Source: Brevibacterium sp. 'Marine' | Lineage (GTDB): Bacteria > Actinomycetota > Actinomycetes > Actinomycetales > Brevibacteriaceae | Assembly (NCBI RefSeq): GCF_012844365.1 | Contig: NZ_CP051626.1 | Span: forward strand, 930,001 to 994,000 | Reading direction: 5' to 3' | DNA: 64,000 nt | Shown here: one piece after another, positions 50,476 through 59,096 of the stretch | Numbering within the stretch: the first letter of the stretch is position 1 | Layout of the letters: the number at the start of each line of letters is the position of its first letter | Notes under the pieces: model-generated | What the model was told of the DNA's origin: nothing | Seen by the model: the letters and a program-made list of their open reading frames with translations, nothing else | The model's database searches: none | Made by a program: the position numbers and the translations under genes

Positions 50476-51194
50476 AGACCGAACAGGCAGCGACCGCGGC
50501 CCCGTCCCTGAGCAAGGCCGAGACCGCTTACCGGTGGATCCGCGAGCGCGTCGCCGACCAGACCTACCAGCCCGGGCACAAACTTGTGCTCGCGCAGATC
50601 GCCCTCGAACTCGACACCTCCGTGGTGCCGGTGCGCGAGGCCATCCGTCGGTTGGAGGCCGACGGGCTCGTGACCTTCGAGCGCAACGTCGGGGCCCGCG
50701 TGGCCATGGTCGACCAGGGCTCCTATACCCAGTCGATGGAAGCGGTCGCGATTCTCGAGGCCGCGGCCGTCGCCCAAGCTCAGGGCCACCTCGGTGCCGA
50801 TGATCTCGATGCCGCGGAGCAGATCAACGATCGGATGCGGGCGCTGCTCGACGAATTCGAACCGGCCGAGTTCACCCGACTCAACCACGAATTCCACGAG
50901 ACGCTCTACCGGCGCTGCCCGAACGAGCGGCTGTGCACCCTCGTCGAACTCGAATGGGACCGACTCAACCACCTGCGGGATTCGACGTTCTCCTTCGTCC
51001 CCGAACGGGCGCTCGAGTCGGTGGAGGAACACTCCCGCATCGTCGCCCTCATCCGAGCTCGCGCCTCGGCGCAGGAGGTCGAACGGGCCGTGCGCGAGCA
51101 CCGCTCGGCCACGCTGCACAGCTTCCAGAACTCCCAGACGACCACAGCCCCGACCACGGATCTGCAGACAGATTCACGAAAGGACAACTCATGA
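50472..51194 (+). CDS. GntR family regulator (FCD subfamily) of the hpa cluster
   Basis: A 240-residue regulator. Winged HTH residues 15-80 (YRWIRERVADQTYQPGHKLV ... VPVREAIRRLEADGLV), then an all-helical FCD domain (about 95-220) with metal-binding His in LNHEFHETLYRRCP and the EHSRIVALIRA / VREHRSATL segments. GTG 50472 overlaps the stop of the FAH-RraA gene (GTGA), AAGG 8 bases upstream. It sits inside the operon it probably controls; two near-identical ATCGTATATGA sites precede the two transcription units of the cluster. Confidence 0.92.
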   Translation: MKTEQAATAAPSLSKAETAYRWIRERVADQTYQPGHKLVLAQIALELDTSVVPVREAIRRLEADGLVTFERNVGARVAMVDQGSYTQSMEAVAILEAAAVAQAQGHLGADDLDAAEQINDRMRALLDEFEPAEFTRLNHEFHETLYRRCPNERLCTLVELEWDRLNHLRDSTFSFVPERALESVEEHSRIVALIRARASAQEVERAVREHRSATLHSFQNSQTTTAPTTDLQTDSRKDNS

Positions 51195-52696
51195 CACAGT
51201 CCACCACCCTGCCGGCCGCAATGCCGGAGAAGATCCGCCACTACATCGGCGGCGAGTTCGTCGACTCCATCGACGGAGACGAATTCGACGTCCTCAACCC
51301 GGTGACGAACGAGCCCTACATTACGGCGGCCTCGGGCAAGAAGGCCGATATCGAAGCCGCCGTCGCCGCGGCGAAGACGGCCTTCGACGAGGGCCCGTGG
51401 CCGACGATGCTCCCGCGCGAGCGCGCCCGCATCCTCAACAAGATCGCCGATATCGTCGAATCCCGCAAGGACGAACTCGCCGCCATGGAGTCCTTCGACT
51501 CCGGACTGCCGATCACCCAGGCCAAGGGGCAGGCGGCGCGCGCGGCGGAGAACTTCCGCTTCTTCGCCGACCTCATCGTCGCTCAGGTCGATGACGCCTT
51601 CAAGGTCCCCGGCCGCCAGGCGAACTACGTCAACCGCAAGCCGATCGGCGTGGCCGGGCTCATCACTCCGTGGAACACGCCGTTCATGCTCGAGTCCTGG
51701 AAGCTGGGACCGGCGATCGCGACCGGCAACACCGTCGTGCTCAAACCCGCCGAGTTCACCCCGCTCTCGGCCTCCCTGTGGCCGGGCATCTTCGAAGAGG
51801 CAGGACTGCCCACCGGTGTGTTCAACATGGTCAACGGCTTCGGTGAGGAAGGTTTCGCCGGCGATTCGCTCGTCAAGCACCCCGACGTTCCGCTCATCTC
51901 CTTCACCGGCGAATCGAGCACCGGCCAGACGATCTTCGCCAATGCCGCCCCCTGGCTCAAGGGCCTGTCGATGGAGCTCGGCGGCAAGTCCCCGGCTGTC
52001 GTCTTCGCCGACGCGGACATCGAGGCTGCCGTCAACGCCACGATCTTCGGCGTCTTCTCCCTCAACGGGGAGCGCTGCACCGCCGGTTCGCGCATCCTCG
52101 TCGAGGAATCGATCTACGACGAGTTCGTCGAGCGCTACGCCGCCCAGGCCAAGCGTGTGAAGGTCGGTCTGCCCTCGGATCCCGACACCGAGGTGGCTGC
52201 GCTCGTCCACCCCGAGCACCATGAGAAGGTCATGTCCTACGTCGAGATCGGCAAGTCCGAGGCCCGCCTCGTCGCCGGCGGCGGACGCCCCGAGGGCTTC
52301 GAGACCGGAAACTTCGTCCAGCCGACCGTGTTCGCCGACGTGAAGCCCGACGCGCGGATCTTCCAGGAGGAGATCTTCGGGCCCGTCGTCGCCATCACCC
52401 CGTTCTCCTCCGACGAGGAGGCCCTGGAGTTGGCGAACAACACGAAGTACGGTCTGGCCGCCTATATCTGGACCTCGGATCTCAAGCGCGCCCACAACTT
52501 CTCCCAGGCCGTCGAATCGGGAATGGTGTGGCTGAACTCGAACAACGTCCGCGACCTGCGCACCCCCTTCGGCGGCGTCAAGGCCTCGGGGCTCGGCCAC
52601 GAAGGCGGCTACCGGTCGATCGACTTCTACACGGAACAGCAGTCCGTGCACATCAACCTCGGCGAGGTCCACAACCCCGTCTTCGGAAAGCAGTGA
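51191..52696 (+). CDS. hpaE: 5-carboxymethyl-2-hydroxymuconate semialdehyde dehydrogenase
   Basis: A 501-residue NAD-dependent ALDH: TPWNTPFMLESWKLGPAIATGN, FTGESSTGQ, general base in MELGGKSPA, nucleophile Cys in NGERCTAGSR, EIFGPVVAI and GVKASGLGHEGG. It oxidises the ring-cleavage semialdehyde made by the dioxygenase encoded next. The gene overlaps the regulator by 4 bases (ATGA) and is 7 bases before hpaD. Specific assignment rests on this context as well as on the sequence type. Confidence 0.92.
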   Translation: MTQSTTLPAAMPEKIRHYIGGEFVDSIDGDEFDVLNPVTNEPYITAASGKKADIEAAVAAAKTAFDEGPWPTMLPRERARILNKIADIVESRKDELAAMESFDSGLPITQAKGQAARAAENFRFFADLIVAQVDDAFKVPGRQANYVNRKPIGVAGLITPWNTPFMLESWKLGPAIATGNTVVLKPAEFTPLSASLWPGIFEEAGLPTGVFNMVNGFGEEGFAGDSLVKHPDVPLISFTGESSTGQTIFANAAPWLKGLSMELGGKSPAVVFADADIEAAVNATIFGVFSLNGERCTAGSRILVEESIYDEFVERYAAQAKRVKVGLPSDPDTEVAALVHPEHHEKVMSYVEIGKSEARLVAGGGRPEGFETGNFVQPTVFADVKPDARIFQEEIFGPVVAITPFSSDEEALELANNTKYGLAAYIWTSDLKRAHNFSQAVESGMVWLNSNNVRDLRTPFGGVKASGLGHEGGYRSIDFYTEQQSVHINLGEVHNPVFGKQ

Positions 52697-52703
52697 AGCA
52701 GCC

Positions 52704-53840
52704 ATGACCAAACGCACTGATATGACTCGGACCTCCGCCGGCTATTTCGTCAGCCAGGAGACGGGCATCTCCACCGACAATCCCATCGCCACGCCGCAGG
52801 CGAGCCCGCCCGACATCCTCCGCTGCGCCTATATGGAACTCGTCGTCACCGATCTGGCCGTGTCGCGGGAGTTCTACGTCGACGTGCTCGGACTCTATGT
52901 CACCGAAGAGGACGAGAACACGCTCTACCTGCGCTCGACGGAGGAGTTCATCCACCACAACCTGGTCCTGCGCAAGGGCGAGGTCGCTGCCGTGGCTGCG
53001 TTCTCCTACCGGGTGCGCAGCCCGGAAGAGCTCGACAAGGCCGTGGCCTTCTACACCGAACTCGGCTGCGATGTCCGCCGCAGCGCCGACGGCTTCGTCA
53101 AGGGCGTGGGCGACTCCGTGCGGGTGGTCGACCCGCTCGGCTTCCCGTACGAGTTCTTCTACCAATCCGATCATGTCGAACGCATGTCGTGGCGCTACGA
53201 CCTGCACATCCCCGGCGAACTCGTCCGCCTCGACCACTTCAATCAGGTCACCCCGGACGTGCCGCGGGCGGTGAAGTACATGCAGGATCTCGGGTTCCGT
53301 GTCACGGAGGACATCCAGGACGAAGAGGGCACGGTCTACGCCGCGTGGATGCGCCGCAAGTCCACCGTCCATGACACGGCGATGACCGGCGGAGACGGAC
53401 CGCGCATGCACCATGTCTGCTTCGCCACGCATGAGAAGCACAACATCCTCTCCATCTGCGACAAACTCGGTGCCCTCCGCCGGTCCGACTCGATCGAACG
53501 CGGGCCCGGCCGCCACGGCGTCTCGAACGCGTTCTACCTCTACCTGCGCGACCCCGACGGACACCGCGTCGAGGTCTACACGCAGGACTACTACACCGGC
53601 GACCCGGACAATCCGGTCATCACCTGGGACGTCCACGACAATCAGCGCCGCGATTGGTGGGGCAACCCTGTTGTGCCGTCTTGGTACACGGATGCCTCAC
53701 TCGTCCTCGATCTCGACGGCAACCCGCAGCCCGTGCACGCCCGCACGGACGATTCGGAGATGGCCGTGACGATCGGTGCCGACGGGTTCTCCTACACCCG
53801 CGCGGATGAAAACGAGGGCAAGCTGGGCAACCAGCTCTGA
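52704..53840 (+). CDS. hpaD: 3,4-dihydroxyphenylacetate (homoprotocatechuate) 2,3-dioxygenase
   Basis: A 378-residue extradiol dioxygenase with two VOC modules. From residue 36 (PDILRCAY) it follows what I recall of the Brevibacterium fuscum enzyme at a constant offset of +23: metal ligands His178 (LDHFNQV) and His237 (MHHVCF), and Glu290 predicted from the offset (VEVYTQDYY). The C-terminal lid DNQRRDWWGNPVVPSWYT and the end KLGNQL are also shared; a short insert before the end is missing here. It cleaves homoprotocatechuate next to the hydroxyls using Fe(II) (Mn(II) in some). The first 35 residues are extra. Confidence 0.95.
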   Translation: MTKRTDMTRTSAGYFVSQETGISTDNPIATPQASPPDILRCAYMELVVTDLAVSREFYVDVLGLYVTEEDENTLYLRSTEEFIHHNLVLRKGEVAAVAAFSYRVRSPEELDKAVAFYTELGCDVRRSADGFVKGVGDSVRVVDPLGFPYEFFYQSDHVERMSWRYDLHIPGELVRLDHFNQVTPDVPRAVKYMQDLGFRVTEDIQDEEGTVYAAWMRRKSTVHDTAMTGGDGPRMHHVCFATHEKHNILSICDKLGALRRSDSIERGPGRHGVSNAFYLYLRDPDGHRVEVYTQDYYTGDPDNPVITWDVHDNQRRDWWGNPVVPSWYTDASLVLDLDGNPQPVHARTDDSEMAVTIGADGFSYTRADENEGKLGNQL

Positions 53841-53851
53841 AAGGAATCCAC

Positions 53852-54637
53852 ATGCTCGATGAGGCAACGATCGCGGCCATCGCCGACGATCTCGCGGCTG
53901 CGGAGCGGACAGGAAAGAAGATCGGTCTGCTCACCGCGAAGTATCCGGATATGACAGTCGAAGACTCCTATGCGGTGCAGAACGAATGGCGCCGTCGCGG
54001 GGAGGCTGCCGGCCGTCGGCTCTATGGTCATAAGATCGGACTGACCTCGAAGCCGATGCAGCAGGCCACCGGCATCACCGAACCCGACTACGGAGCGATC
54101 TTCGCCGACCAGGTCTATGCCACCGGTTCCGTGATCGATCATTCCCAGTACTCCGGGGTGCGCATCGAGGTCGAACTCGCCTTCGTGCTGCGTGATGAGC
54201 TCCGCGGACCCGATGTCAGTCTCTTCGACGTCCTCCGCGCCACTGAGTACGTCGTCCCCGCACTCGAGGTCCTGTCCTCGCGCATCGAGATGGAGGGTCG
54301 CACGATCGTCGACACCATCTCCGACAATGCGGCGCTGGGGGCGATGGTCCTCGGTGGTCGGCCGGTCGCCGTCGATGCCGTCGACCTGCGTCGGGTGAAC
54401 GCTCTGCTCTATCGCAATGAGACGATCGAGGACTCCGGAGTCGCCGCCGCCGTCCTCGACCATCCGGCGCGCGGAATCGTGTGGTTGGCGAACAAACTCG
54501 CCGAACACGGAGACGTGCTGCGGGCAGGAGAGACCGTGCTCGCCGGATCGTTCACCCGCCCTATGTGGGTCCATCCCGGCGACTCGGTCCACGCCGACTA
54601 CGGAGAGCTGGGAGTCATCACATGCCGTTTCGAGTAG
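53852..54637 (+). CDS. hpaH: 2-oxo-hept-4-ene-1,7-dioate hydratase
   Basis: A 261-residue member of the MhpD/HpaH hydratase family (FAH superfamily fold): DSYAVQNEWRRRGEAAGRRLYGHKIGLTSKPMQQ, YGAIFADQVY, RIEVELAFVLRDEL (metal Glu pair) and FTRPMWVHPGDSV. It adds water to the 2-oxo-heptene-dioate before aldol cleavage. AGGA lies 7 bases before ATG 53852; the aldolase gene overlaps its end by 16 bases. Confidence 0.93.
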   Translation: MLDEATIAAIADDLAAAERTGKKIGLLTAKYPDMTVEDSYAVQNEWRRRGEAAGRRLYGHKIGLTSKPMQQATGITEPDYGAIFADQVYATGSVIDHSQYSGVRIEVELAFVLRDELRGPDVSLFDVLRATEYVVPALEVLSSRIEMEGRTIVDTISDNAALGAMVLGGRPVAVDAVDLRRVNALLYRNETIEDSGVAAAVLDHPARGIVWLANKLAEHGDVLRAGETVLAGSFTRPMWVHPGDSVHADYGELGVITCRFE

Positions 54638-55410
54638 AGCTTCCGCAGACCTTCACCGACCGTGTGGCCGGACTCGGCGGCGGTCAGTACCTGGCCGGAA
54701 TGTGGGTGTGCTCGGGTTCGCCCGTGGCCGCCGAGATCGCCGCGGCCTCGGGAATGCAGTGGGTGCTCATCGACGCCGAGCATTCCCCGATCGGACTCGA
54801 GACCACGACGAGTCTGCTGCGCGCGATGAACGGCTACCCGGCCACCCCCGTCGTCCGGGTGCCGGTCAACGACACGGTGCTCATCAAGCAGTACCTCGAC
54901 CTCGGAGCGCAGAACCTGCTCGTGCCGATGGTCGATACGAAATCCGACGCCGAGGCGGCCGTGGCGGCCGTCCATTATCCGCCGAAGGGTGTGCGCGGGG
55001 TCGGTTCGGCCCTGGCCAGGGCCTCCCGGTGGAACGCCGTGGACGGGTACCTGGGGCGCGCCGAGGAATTCGTGTCCCTGACGGTACAGATCGAATCGGC
55101 GACTGCGGTCGACAATGCCGCCGAGATCGCCGCGGTCGACGGAATCGACCAGATCTTCGTCGGTCCCTCGGACCTGGCCGCGTCGATGGGGCTGCTCGGC
55201 CAGCAGACCCACCCGGACGTCACCGACGCGGTGGCCAGGACCTTCGAGGCAGTGAAGGCTGCCGGCAAACCTGTCGGCGTCAACGCCTTCGATCCCGAGC
55301 AGGCACGGAAGTACCTGGAAGCCGGAGCGTCCTTCGTTCTCGTCGGTGCCGATGTCGGCCTGATGATGAACGGCGCCCGAGCCTGGGCCGACACTTGGGT
55401 GCAGGACTGA
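54622..55410 (+). CDS. hpaI: 4-hydroxy-2-oxoheptane-1,7-dioate aldolase
   Basis: A 262-residue class II pyruvate aldolase (HpcH/HpaI family). Seen: GMWVCSGSPVAAEIAAASGMQWVLIDAEHSP with the metal-proximal His-Ser, VRVPVNDTVLIKQYLDLGAQNLLVPMV, the Glu metal ligand in VQIESATAVDN and FVGPSDLAASMG with the Asp ligand. It splits the last intermediate into pyruvate and succinate semialdehyde, ending the homoprotocatechuate pathway. Overlaps hpaH by 16 bases; last gene of the operon. Confidence 0.94.
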   Translation: MPFRVELPQTFTDRVAGLGGGQYLAGMWVCSGSPVAAEIAAASGMQWVLIDAEHSPIGLETTTSLLRAMNGYPATPVVRVPVNDTVLIKQYLDLGAQNLLVPMVDTKSDAEAAVAAVHYPPKGVRGVGSALARASRWNAVDGYLGRAEEFVSLTVQIESATAVDNAAEIAAVDGIDQIFVGPSDLAASMGLLGQQTHPDVTDAVARTFEAVKAAGKPVGVNAFDPEQARKYLEAGASFVLVGADVGLMMNGARAWADTWVQD

Positions 55411-55429
55411 GGATCCCGCCGCGGCGGCC

Positions 55430-55909
55430 CTACCCCTGGCGATGAGCTCGCTTCCAGCGATGCCGAGCATCGTCGTGGGCGGCGATGAGGAGTTCGTCGA
55501 CCTGCTTCCCTGTGCGTGATCCCGGATTCACGACGGCTACCCACCCCTGCCTGCGATACAGCGGGTGGGGGTGGACTGCGTCTGTGACGGACTGCTGACC
55601 CAGGATGTCCGCGTTCGCGTCGACATCGGGGTCAGGTTCGCCGAAGAGTGCGGAGTACCGGGCACGCCCGATGTGGAGATTGAGCCTCCACCGATCGGGA
55701 GCCGAGAGCTCGGAGGCTGTGTCATCGGGGTAGTCCTTGGTGGTGATGGTGGCGAAAGGCTGAGTGTTCGCAGGCACTTCTCCGTCGGGAGCGAAATAGA
55801 AGAAGTGGTCTCCCCAGGTCAACTCTGGGTACGGGCCGCCGGCCTCAGGAGCGATGTGGAGCAGTCCGTCGAGACTGTGGACTCGGTCGATGATCTCGTG
55901 CATACTCAT
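55430..55909 (-). CDS. DUF6194-like conserved protein
   Basis: A 159-residue protein: HEIIDRVHSLDGLLHIAPEAGG, PELTWGDHFFYFAPDGEVP, QPFATITTKDYPDDTASEL and a C-terminal DAVHPHPLYRRQGWVAVVNPG. This pattern is what I recall of DUF6194 proteins of actinobacteria; no activity is known. Start at ATG 55909 or 55903. It diverges from a double-MerR regulator with an 18-bp palindrome directly against its start, so it is probably regulated by that protein. Confidence 0.75.
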   Translation of the reverse strand: MSMHEIIDRVHSLDGLLHIAPEAGGPYPELTWGDHFFYFAPDGEVPANTQPFATITTKDYPDDTASELSAPDRWRLNLHIGRARYSALFGEPDPDVDANADILGQQSVTDAVHPHPLYRRQGWVAVVNPGSRTGKQVDELLIAAHDDARHRWKRAHRQG

Positions 55910-55911
55910 GA

Positions 55912-55929
55912 TTCAAGTGTGCACTTGAA
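55912..55929. promoter_or_regulatory. 18-bp palindrome between DUF6194 and MerR genes
   Basis: TTCAAGTG-TG-CACTTGAA: perfect 8-bp arms with a 2-base centre. It begins 2 bases from the DUF6194 ATG and ends 6 bases before the MerR ATG at 55936. A shared operator for the divergent MerR protein is the natural reading. Confidence 0.7.
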
Positions 55930-55935
55930 GTGCCT

Positions 55936-56682
55936 ATGTCGGGTTTCTCTAGGGAAGTGATCACTCTGCGCACTTCGGACGTGGCTTCGATCAGCGGGTA
56001 CTCGGTACAGCAGGTCCGTCAGCTCGAATCCCGCGGTGTCATTCCCGCGGCCGCACGGGAGGTCAACGGCTACCGGCGGTACTCAGACGTGCATGTCAGT
56101 GCATTGTCCGCATACCGTGATCTTGCTTTCGCCGTCGGCCCTGTTGCTGCCCGATCGGTGATGACCGAACTTCCGCGGCTCGATCCCGGTGAGGCGATCG
56201 CCCTTCTCACCGGCAAAGTGACTGAAGTGGACGAGCATCGTCGGCAGGTCGTTGCAGCACGCTCGATGCTGTTCTCGATCCGGTCCGAAGCTGAAACTGC
56301 CGGCGAGCCTGGGGGCGAGACGACCCACGAATCGATGACGATCACCGAACTTGCTGAGGCGGTGGGCGTGCGTGCATCCACGTTGCGATATTGGGAATCG
56401 GAGGGACTGGTTACCCCGCACCGGGTGGGATCCGGGGCTCGAACTGCGCGTCTCTACCGATTCGCAGCGATCAGAGATGCGAGGAGCACTGCCGCGCTGC
56501 GGTCCGGAGGGTACGGCATTCACGAAATCCGCGAAGCCTTGGCAATGATGCGAGAGCTCGGTGACACGAGCTCGATGCTCGCCGCACTCGACGACAGACT
56601 GGACGATCTGGCGCTGCGTGGGGCGGCAGTCTTGCGGGCTGGGGGTGTTCTCGCCGGGACGATCGGCGGAGAACACCCCTGA
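55936..56682 (+). CDS. Regulator with two tandem MerR-type HTH domains
   Basis: A 248-residue protein. The first MerR-like winged helix is at about 10-70 (RTSDVASISGYSVQQVRQLESRGVIPAAAREVNGYRRYSDVHV) and a second, canonical one at about 138-205 (MTITELAEAVGVRASTLRYWESEGLVTPHRVGSGARTARLYRF). No cysteine metal site or ligand domain follows; the end is a short helix. The start is uncertain: GTG 55930, ATG 55936 or GTG 55957 (just after AGGGAA). Divergent from the DUF6194 gene across an 18-bp palindrome. The inducer is unknown. Confidence 0.82.
   Translation: MSGFSREVITLRTSDVASISGYSVQQVRQLESRGVIPAAAREVNGYRRYSDVHVSALSAYRDLAFAVGPVAARSVMTELPRLDPGEAIALLTGKVTEVDEHRRQVVAARSMLFSIRSEAETAGEPGGETTHESMTITELAEAVGVRASTLRYWESEGLVTPHRVGSGARTARLYRFAAIRDARSTAALRSGGYGIHEIREALAMMRELGDTSSMLAALDDRLDDLALRGAAVLRAGGVLAGTIGGEHP
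56642..56679. terminator. Hairpin at the end of the MerR gene, between convergent genes
   Basis: GGGGTGTTCTC (56642-56652) pairs perfectly with GAGAACACCCC (56669-56679), extended by four inner pairs past one bulge. It covers the last codons of the MerR gene and lies 12 bases from the end of the convergent LPXTG-protein gene, so it can terminate both. Confidence 0.7.
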
Positions 56683-56691
56683 GCTCAATTC

Positions 56692-58707
56692 TCAGTCCTT
56701 CTCGCGGCGGCTGCCGCAGATCAGCAGGATCGTTGAGCCGAGTCCGACGAAGACGATGCCCAGGCCGATGAGCATGCCGGTGCCAGTCGTGCCCGTGCGG
56801 GGCAGCTCACCGGATGGTGCCGGGGCCGCGGGCGCCGTGGGAGTTTCCGCGACCGGTTCGACCGGTGGAGACTCGGGCTTTTCCGGGGCCTGAGGAGCCT
56901 CGGGTTGTTCGGGAGGAGACGGGGGAGTGCTCGGCTGCTCCGGCTGTTCCGGGGGAGCCGGAGGGGTGCTTGGCTCCTCCGGCGGAGTGCTCGGCTCTTC
57001 CGGTGCCGGGGGAGTCGACGGCTTCTCCTCGGGCGGACGGTGCACGGTCTCGGCGGGAACACCCCAATCGCTTGTCCACGCCCTATTGACGTCGCTGCCC
57101 TCGATCGCGGTCACATAGGTGACCCAACCGATCGGCATATCGATCGGCTCCGTGTCGATCTCGACGTGGCCCTTCTCGTCGGCGATGACGGTGAAGTCCT
57201 GCACGGACAGCTCCGTGCCGTCGGTCTTCTTCGACTGCTCGGGTTCGGTCTCCACATGGTAGGCGGTGATGGTGAGGACGGCTTCGGAACCCGGCCGCAG
57301 ACCCGTCACGGCCACCTCGTCGTGAGTCGATGTGCCCTCGAGCACCGCCTCGGTGTCGGCTGTCGGGGTCCACGGGACGAACCCTGTCTCACGGGGTTGG
57401 CCGTGGACACCCTTCCACTCCTTCGTCGCCTTGTCCCCGGCGATCGTCTCGGTGAAGTACAGCCAGCCGTGGAAGTCAGTCGGTACGGTGACCTCGCCGG
57501 AGGTATGGGTGCCGTTGCCGACATTCTTCGACGTCACGGACCCGATTTCGCGAGCGTCATCGTTCTTCGTGCCGTGCGTCGGTGCCGTCGCGGTCTGCCA
57601 CAGAGTGTGAACGACCGTGACGGTGTGGTCGCCGATGAGGCCGGAGACGGTGAAGTCGTCGGTGACTGGCTCTCCCGGTGTCGGTGTCTGATCGGAGATC
57701 TCAGTGGTCACCTTCGGCTGGGAACTCAGCTCCAATGACGCCTTGTCCGTGACGGAATCGGGCGTGTCCGGGGTGATGACTCGCTGCACTCGCGTGCCGG
57801 ACGTCGGTTCGAACACGCGCACAGTCTGCGGGGCGACCTTCGCCTTCGCGGTCACGGACAGAGTGCCCGGTGCGCTCGCCTGCAGTGTCGTAGTCACAGG
57901 CTCCTTCCCCGTGGTCATGGTTTTCGGGGCCTTCTCGGCGCCGGCGGTCGTGAGCGTGACGGGGACGTCGGGGACTTGTGCCCCGGAAGCGCTGAGCAGG
58001 GAGACCGTCAGCGTCGCCTCATCGGTGGGGGTGCCGAGGACCGCGCCTTTGCCGGGGCCATCCTTGGCGCTGTCCTTGCTGCTGGCAGGCGAATCGGACG
58101 CCCAGGAGTCAGGAGAAGGGGCGGACTCCGGGGCGGCATAGGGCTCGAGCACGGGCATGCGCATGACCGGCTTGAGGCTGATGTCGAGGGTGTAGGGGCC
58201 GGCGAACTTCTTCGCCTCGGCGAGGATCGTCGAGTGCTTCTTCGCGGCACCGGTGAACTTCTTGCCCAAGTCGGCGGGCTTCGCCGGCGGCACCTTGTGA
58301 TCATGGGGGAGCGCCTTGTCGAGGCGGGCCATCGCGCTCAGCGCCGCCTGCACATCCTTCGACTGCGAGTCGGCGTATTCGTGCAGTGCCCACGCGGTGC
58401 GAGCCGAGGTGACCGTGTCGGCCTTCGCGCCCTTGAAGTACTTCGGCAGCGGGGATTTCTTTCCCGCATCGATGCAGTAGGCGGAGGTGTCCGGGAAGGT
58501 CCGGTAGGAGCCGTACCAGGTCTTGCCCTGTTTGGCATCGTGCCAGATACCGGGTCCGTAGGCGTTGGGAGCGGTGAGCACAGGAACCTCGCCGAGGCTG
58601 ACCGGTGGTCCCGCGGCCATGGCCGGTCCCAGCCCGATGAGGGACGCGACTGTGAGGACGGTGAGGAGCAATGCGGTGCGCAGCGACGCAAGTCTGAGAG
58701 TAGTCAT
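56692..58707 (-). CDS. LPXTG-anchored surface protein with repeated beta domains
   Basis: About 671 residues. Signal peptide 1-31 (ends AMAAG), then a domain with SAYCIDAGKKSPLP resembling the Cys segment of thioester-type adhesin domains, a helical stretch, a Ser/Asp linker, Ig-like strands (LTVSLLSASGAQVPDVPVTL) and two related beta modules (TDDFTVSGLIGDHTVTVVHT and THDEVAVTGLRPGSEAVLTI). A long Pro/Glu/Ser wall-spanning repeat (PSTPPAPEEP-like) precedes the sortase signal LPRTG, a helix and a charged tail. ATG 58707 preferred; GTG 58722 is possible. Adhesion or surface structure likely. Confidence 0.87.
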   Translation of the reverse strand: MTTLRLASLRTALLLTVLTVASLIGLGPAMAAGPPVSLGEVPVLTAPNAYGPGIWHDAKQGKTWYGSYRTFPDTSAYCIDAGKKSPLPKYFKGAKADTVTSARTAWALHEYADSQSKDVQAALSAMARLDKALPHDHKVPPAKPADLGKKFTGAAKKHSTILAEAKKFAGPYTLDISLKPVMRMPVLEPYAAPESAPSPDSWASDSPASSKDSAKDGPGKGAVLGTPTDEATLTVSLLSASGAQVPDVPVTLTTAGAEKAPKTMTTGKEPVTTTLQASAPGTLSVTAKAKVAPQTVRVFEPTSGTRVQRVITPDTPDSVTDKASLELSSQPKVTTEISDQTPTPGEPVTDDFTVSGLIGDHTVTVVHTLWQTATAPTHGTKNDDAREIGSVTSKNVGNGTHTSGEVTVPTDFHGWLYFTETIAGDKATKEWKGVHGQPRETGFVPWTPTADTEAVLEGTSTHDEVAVTGLRPGSEAVLTITAYHVETEPEQSKKTDGTELSVQDFTVIADEKGHVEIDTEPIDMPIGWVTYVTAIEGSDVNRAWTSDWGVPAETVHRPPEEKPSTPPAPEEPSTPPEEPSTPPAPPEQPEQPSTPPSPPEQPEAPQAPEKPESPPVEPVAETPTAPAAPAPSGELPRTGTTGTGMLIGLGIVFVGLGSTILLICGSRREKD

Positions 58708-59096
58708 AGGCCGATTCGACACGGAGAGCCCCGTGTCGGACTAGGGCCGTCCGAGAGGCTGTGGATACCGCTTCGAGAATCCACAGGATGTGACGTGCGA
58801 GTGGGCGACCTGTCGGAGGCGAGGGGGAGGGGAGTGGTGCAGGCAAGAATGGCGACGTCGGGCGCGTGAGGTGGGCGACGTCGGCAGTCGGACGATGATC
58901 GAATGCGCCGAGGTGGAGTCGAAGAGTTCGCAACCATCCACACCCGAAAATGGTTGAGTGGGGCTCGGGGAGCCGTCAGCAGAACGTGGCAGTCGGCTGA
59001 AGTGTTGCTGGACAGATACATGACGGGGCCGTTCGCTGAGGGCTTGGACTCTAGACTGAGGTGAGCGGAATTTCCCCCATTGCAGAAGGACGATCT
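58708..59096. other. 389-base divergent intergenic region
   Basis: No gene is seen. It separates the LPXTG-protein gene (minus) from the PrsW gene (plus) and must hold both promoters. Dyads: CTGTGGAT (58759-58766)/ATCCACAG (58779-58786), and CAACCAT/ATGGTTG near 58930-58956. TAGACT near 59051 could be the -10 of the PrsW gene. Otherwise unremarkable. Confidence 0.6.

Noticed and set aside
58759..58786. TGTGGAT/ATCCACA dyad considered as DnaA boxes or an origin
   Set aside because: Only two imperfect boxes, no dnaA, dnaN or A/T-rich unwinding region nearby.
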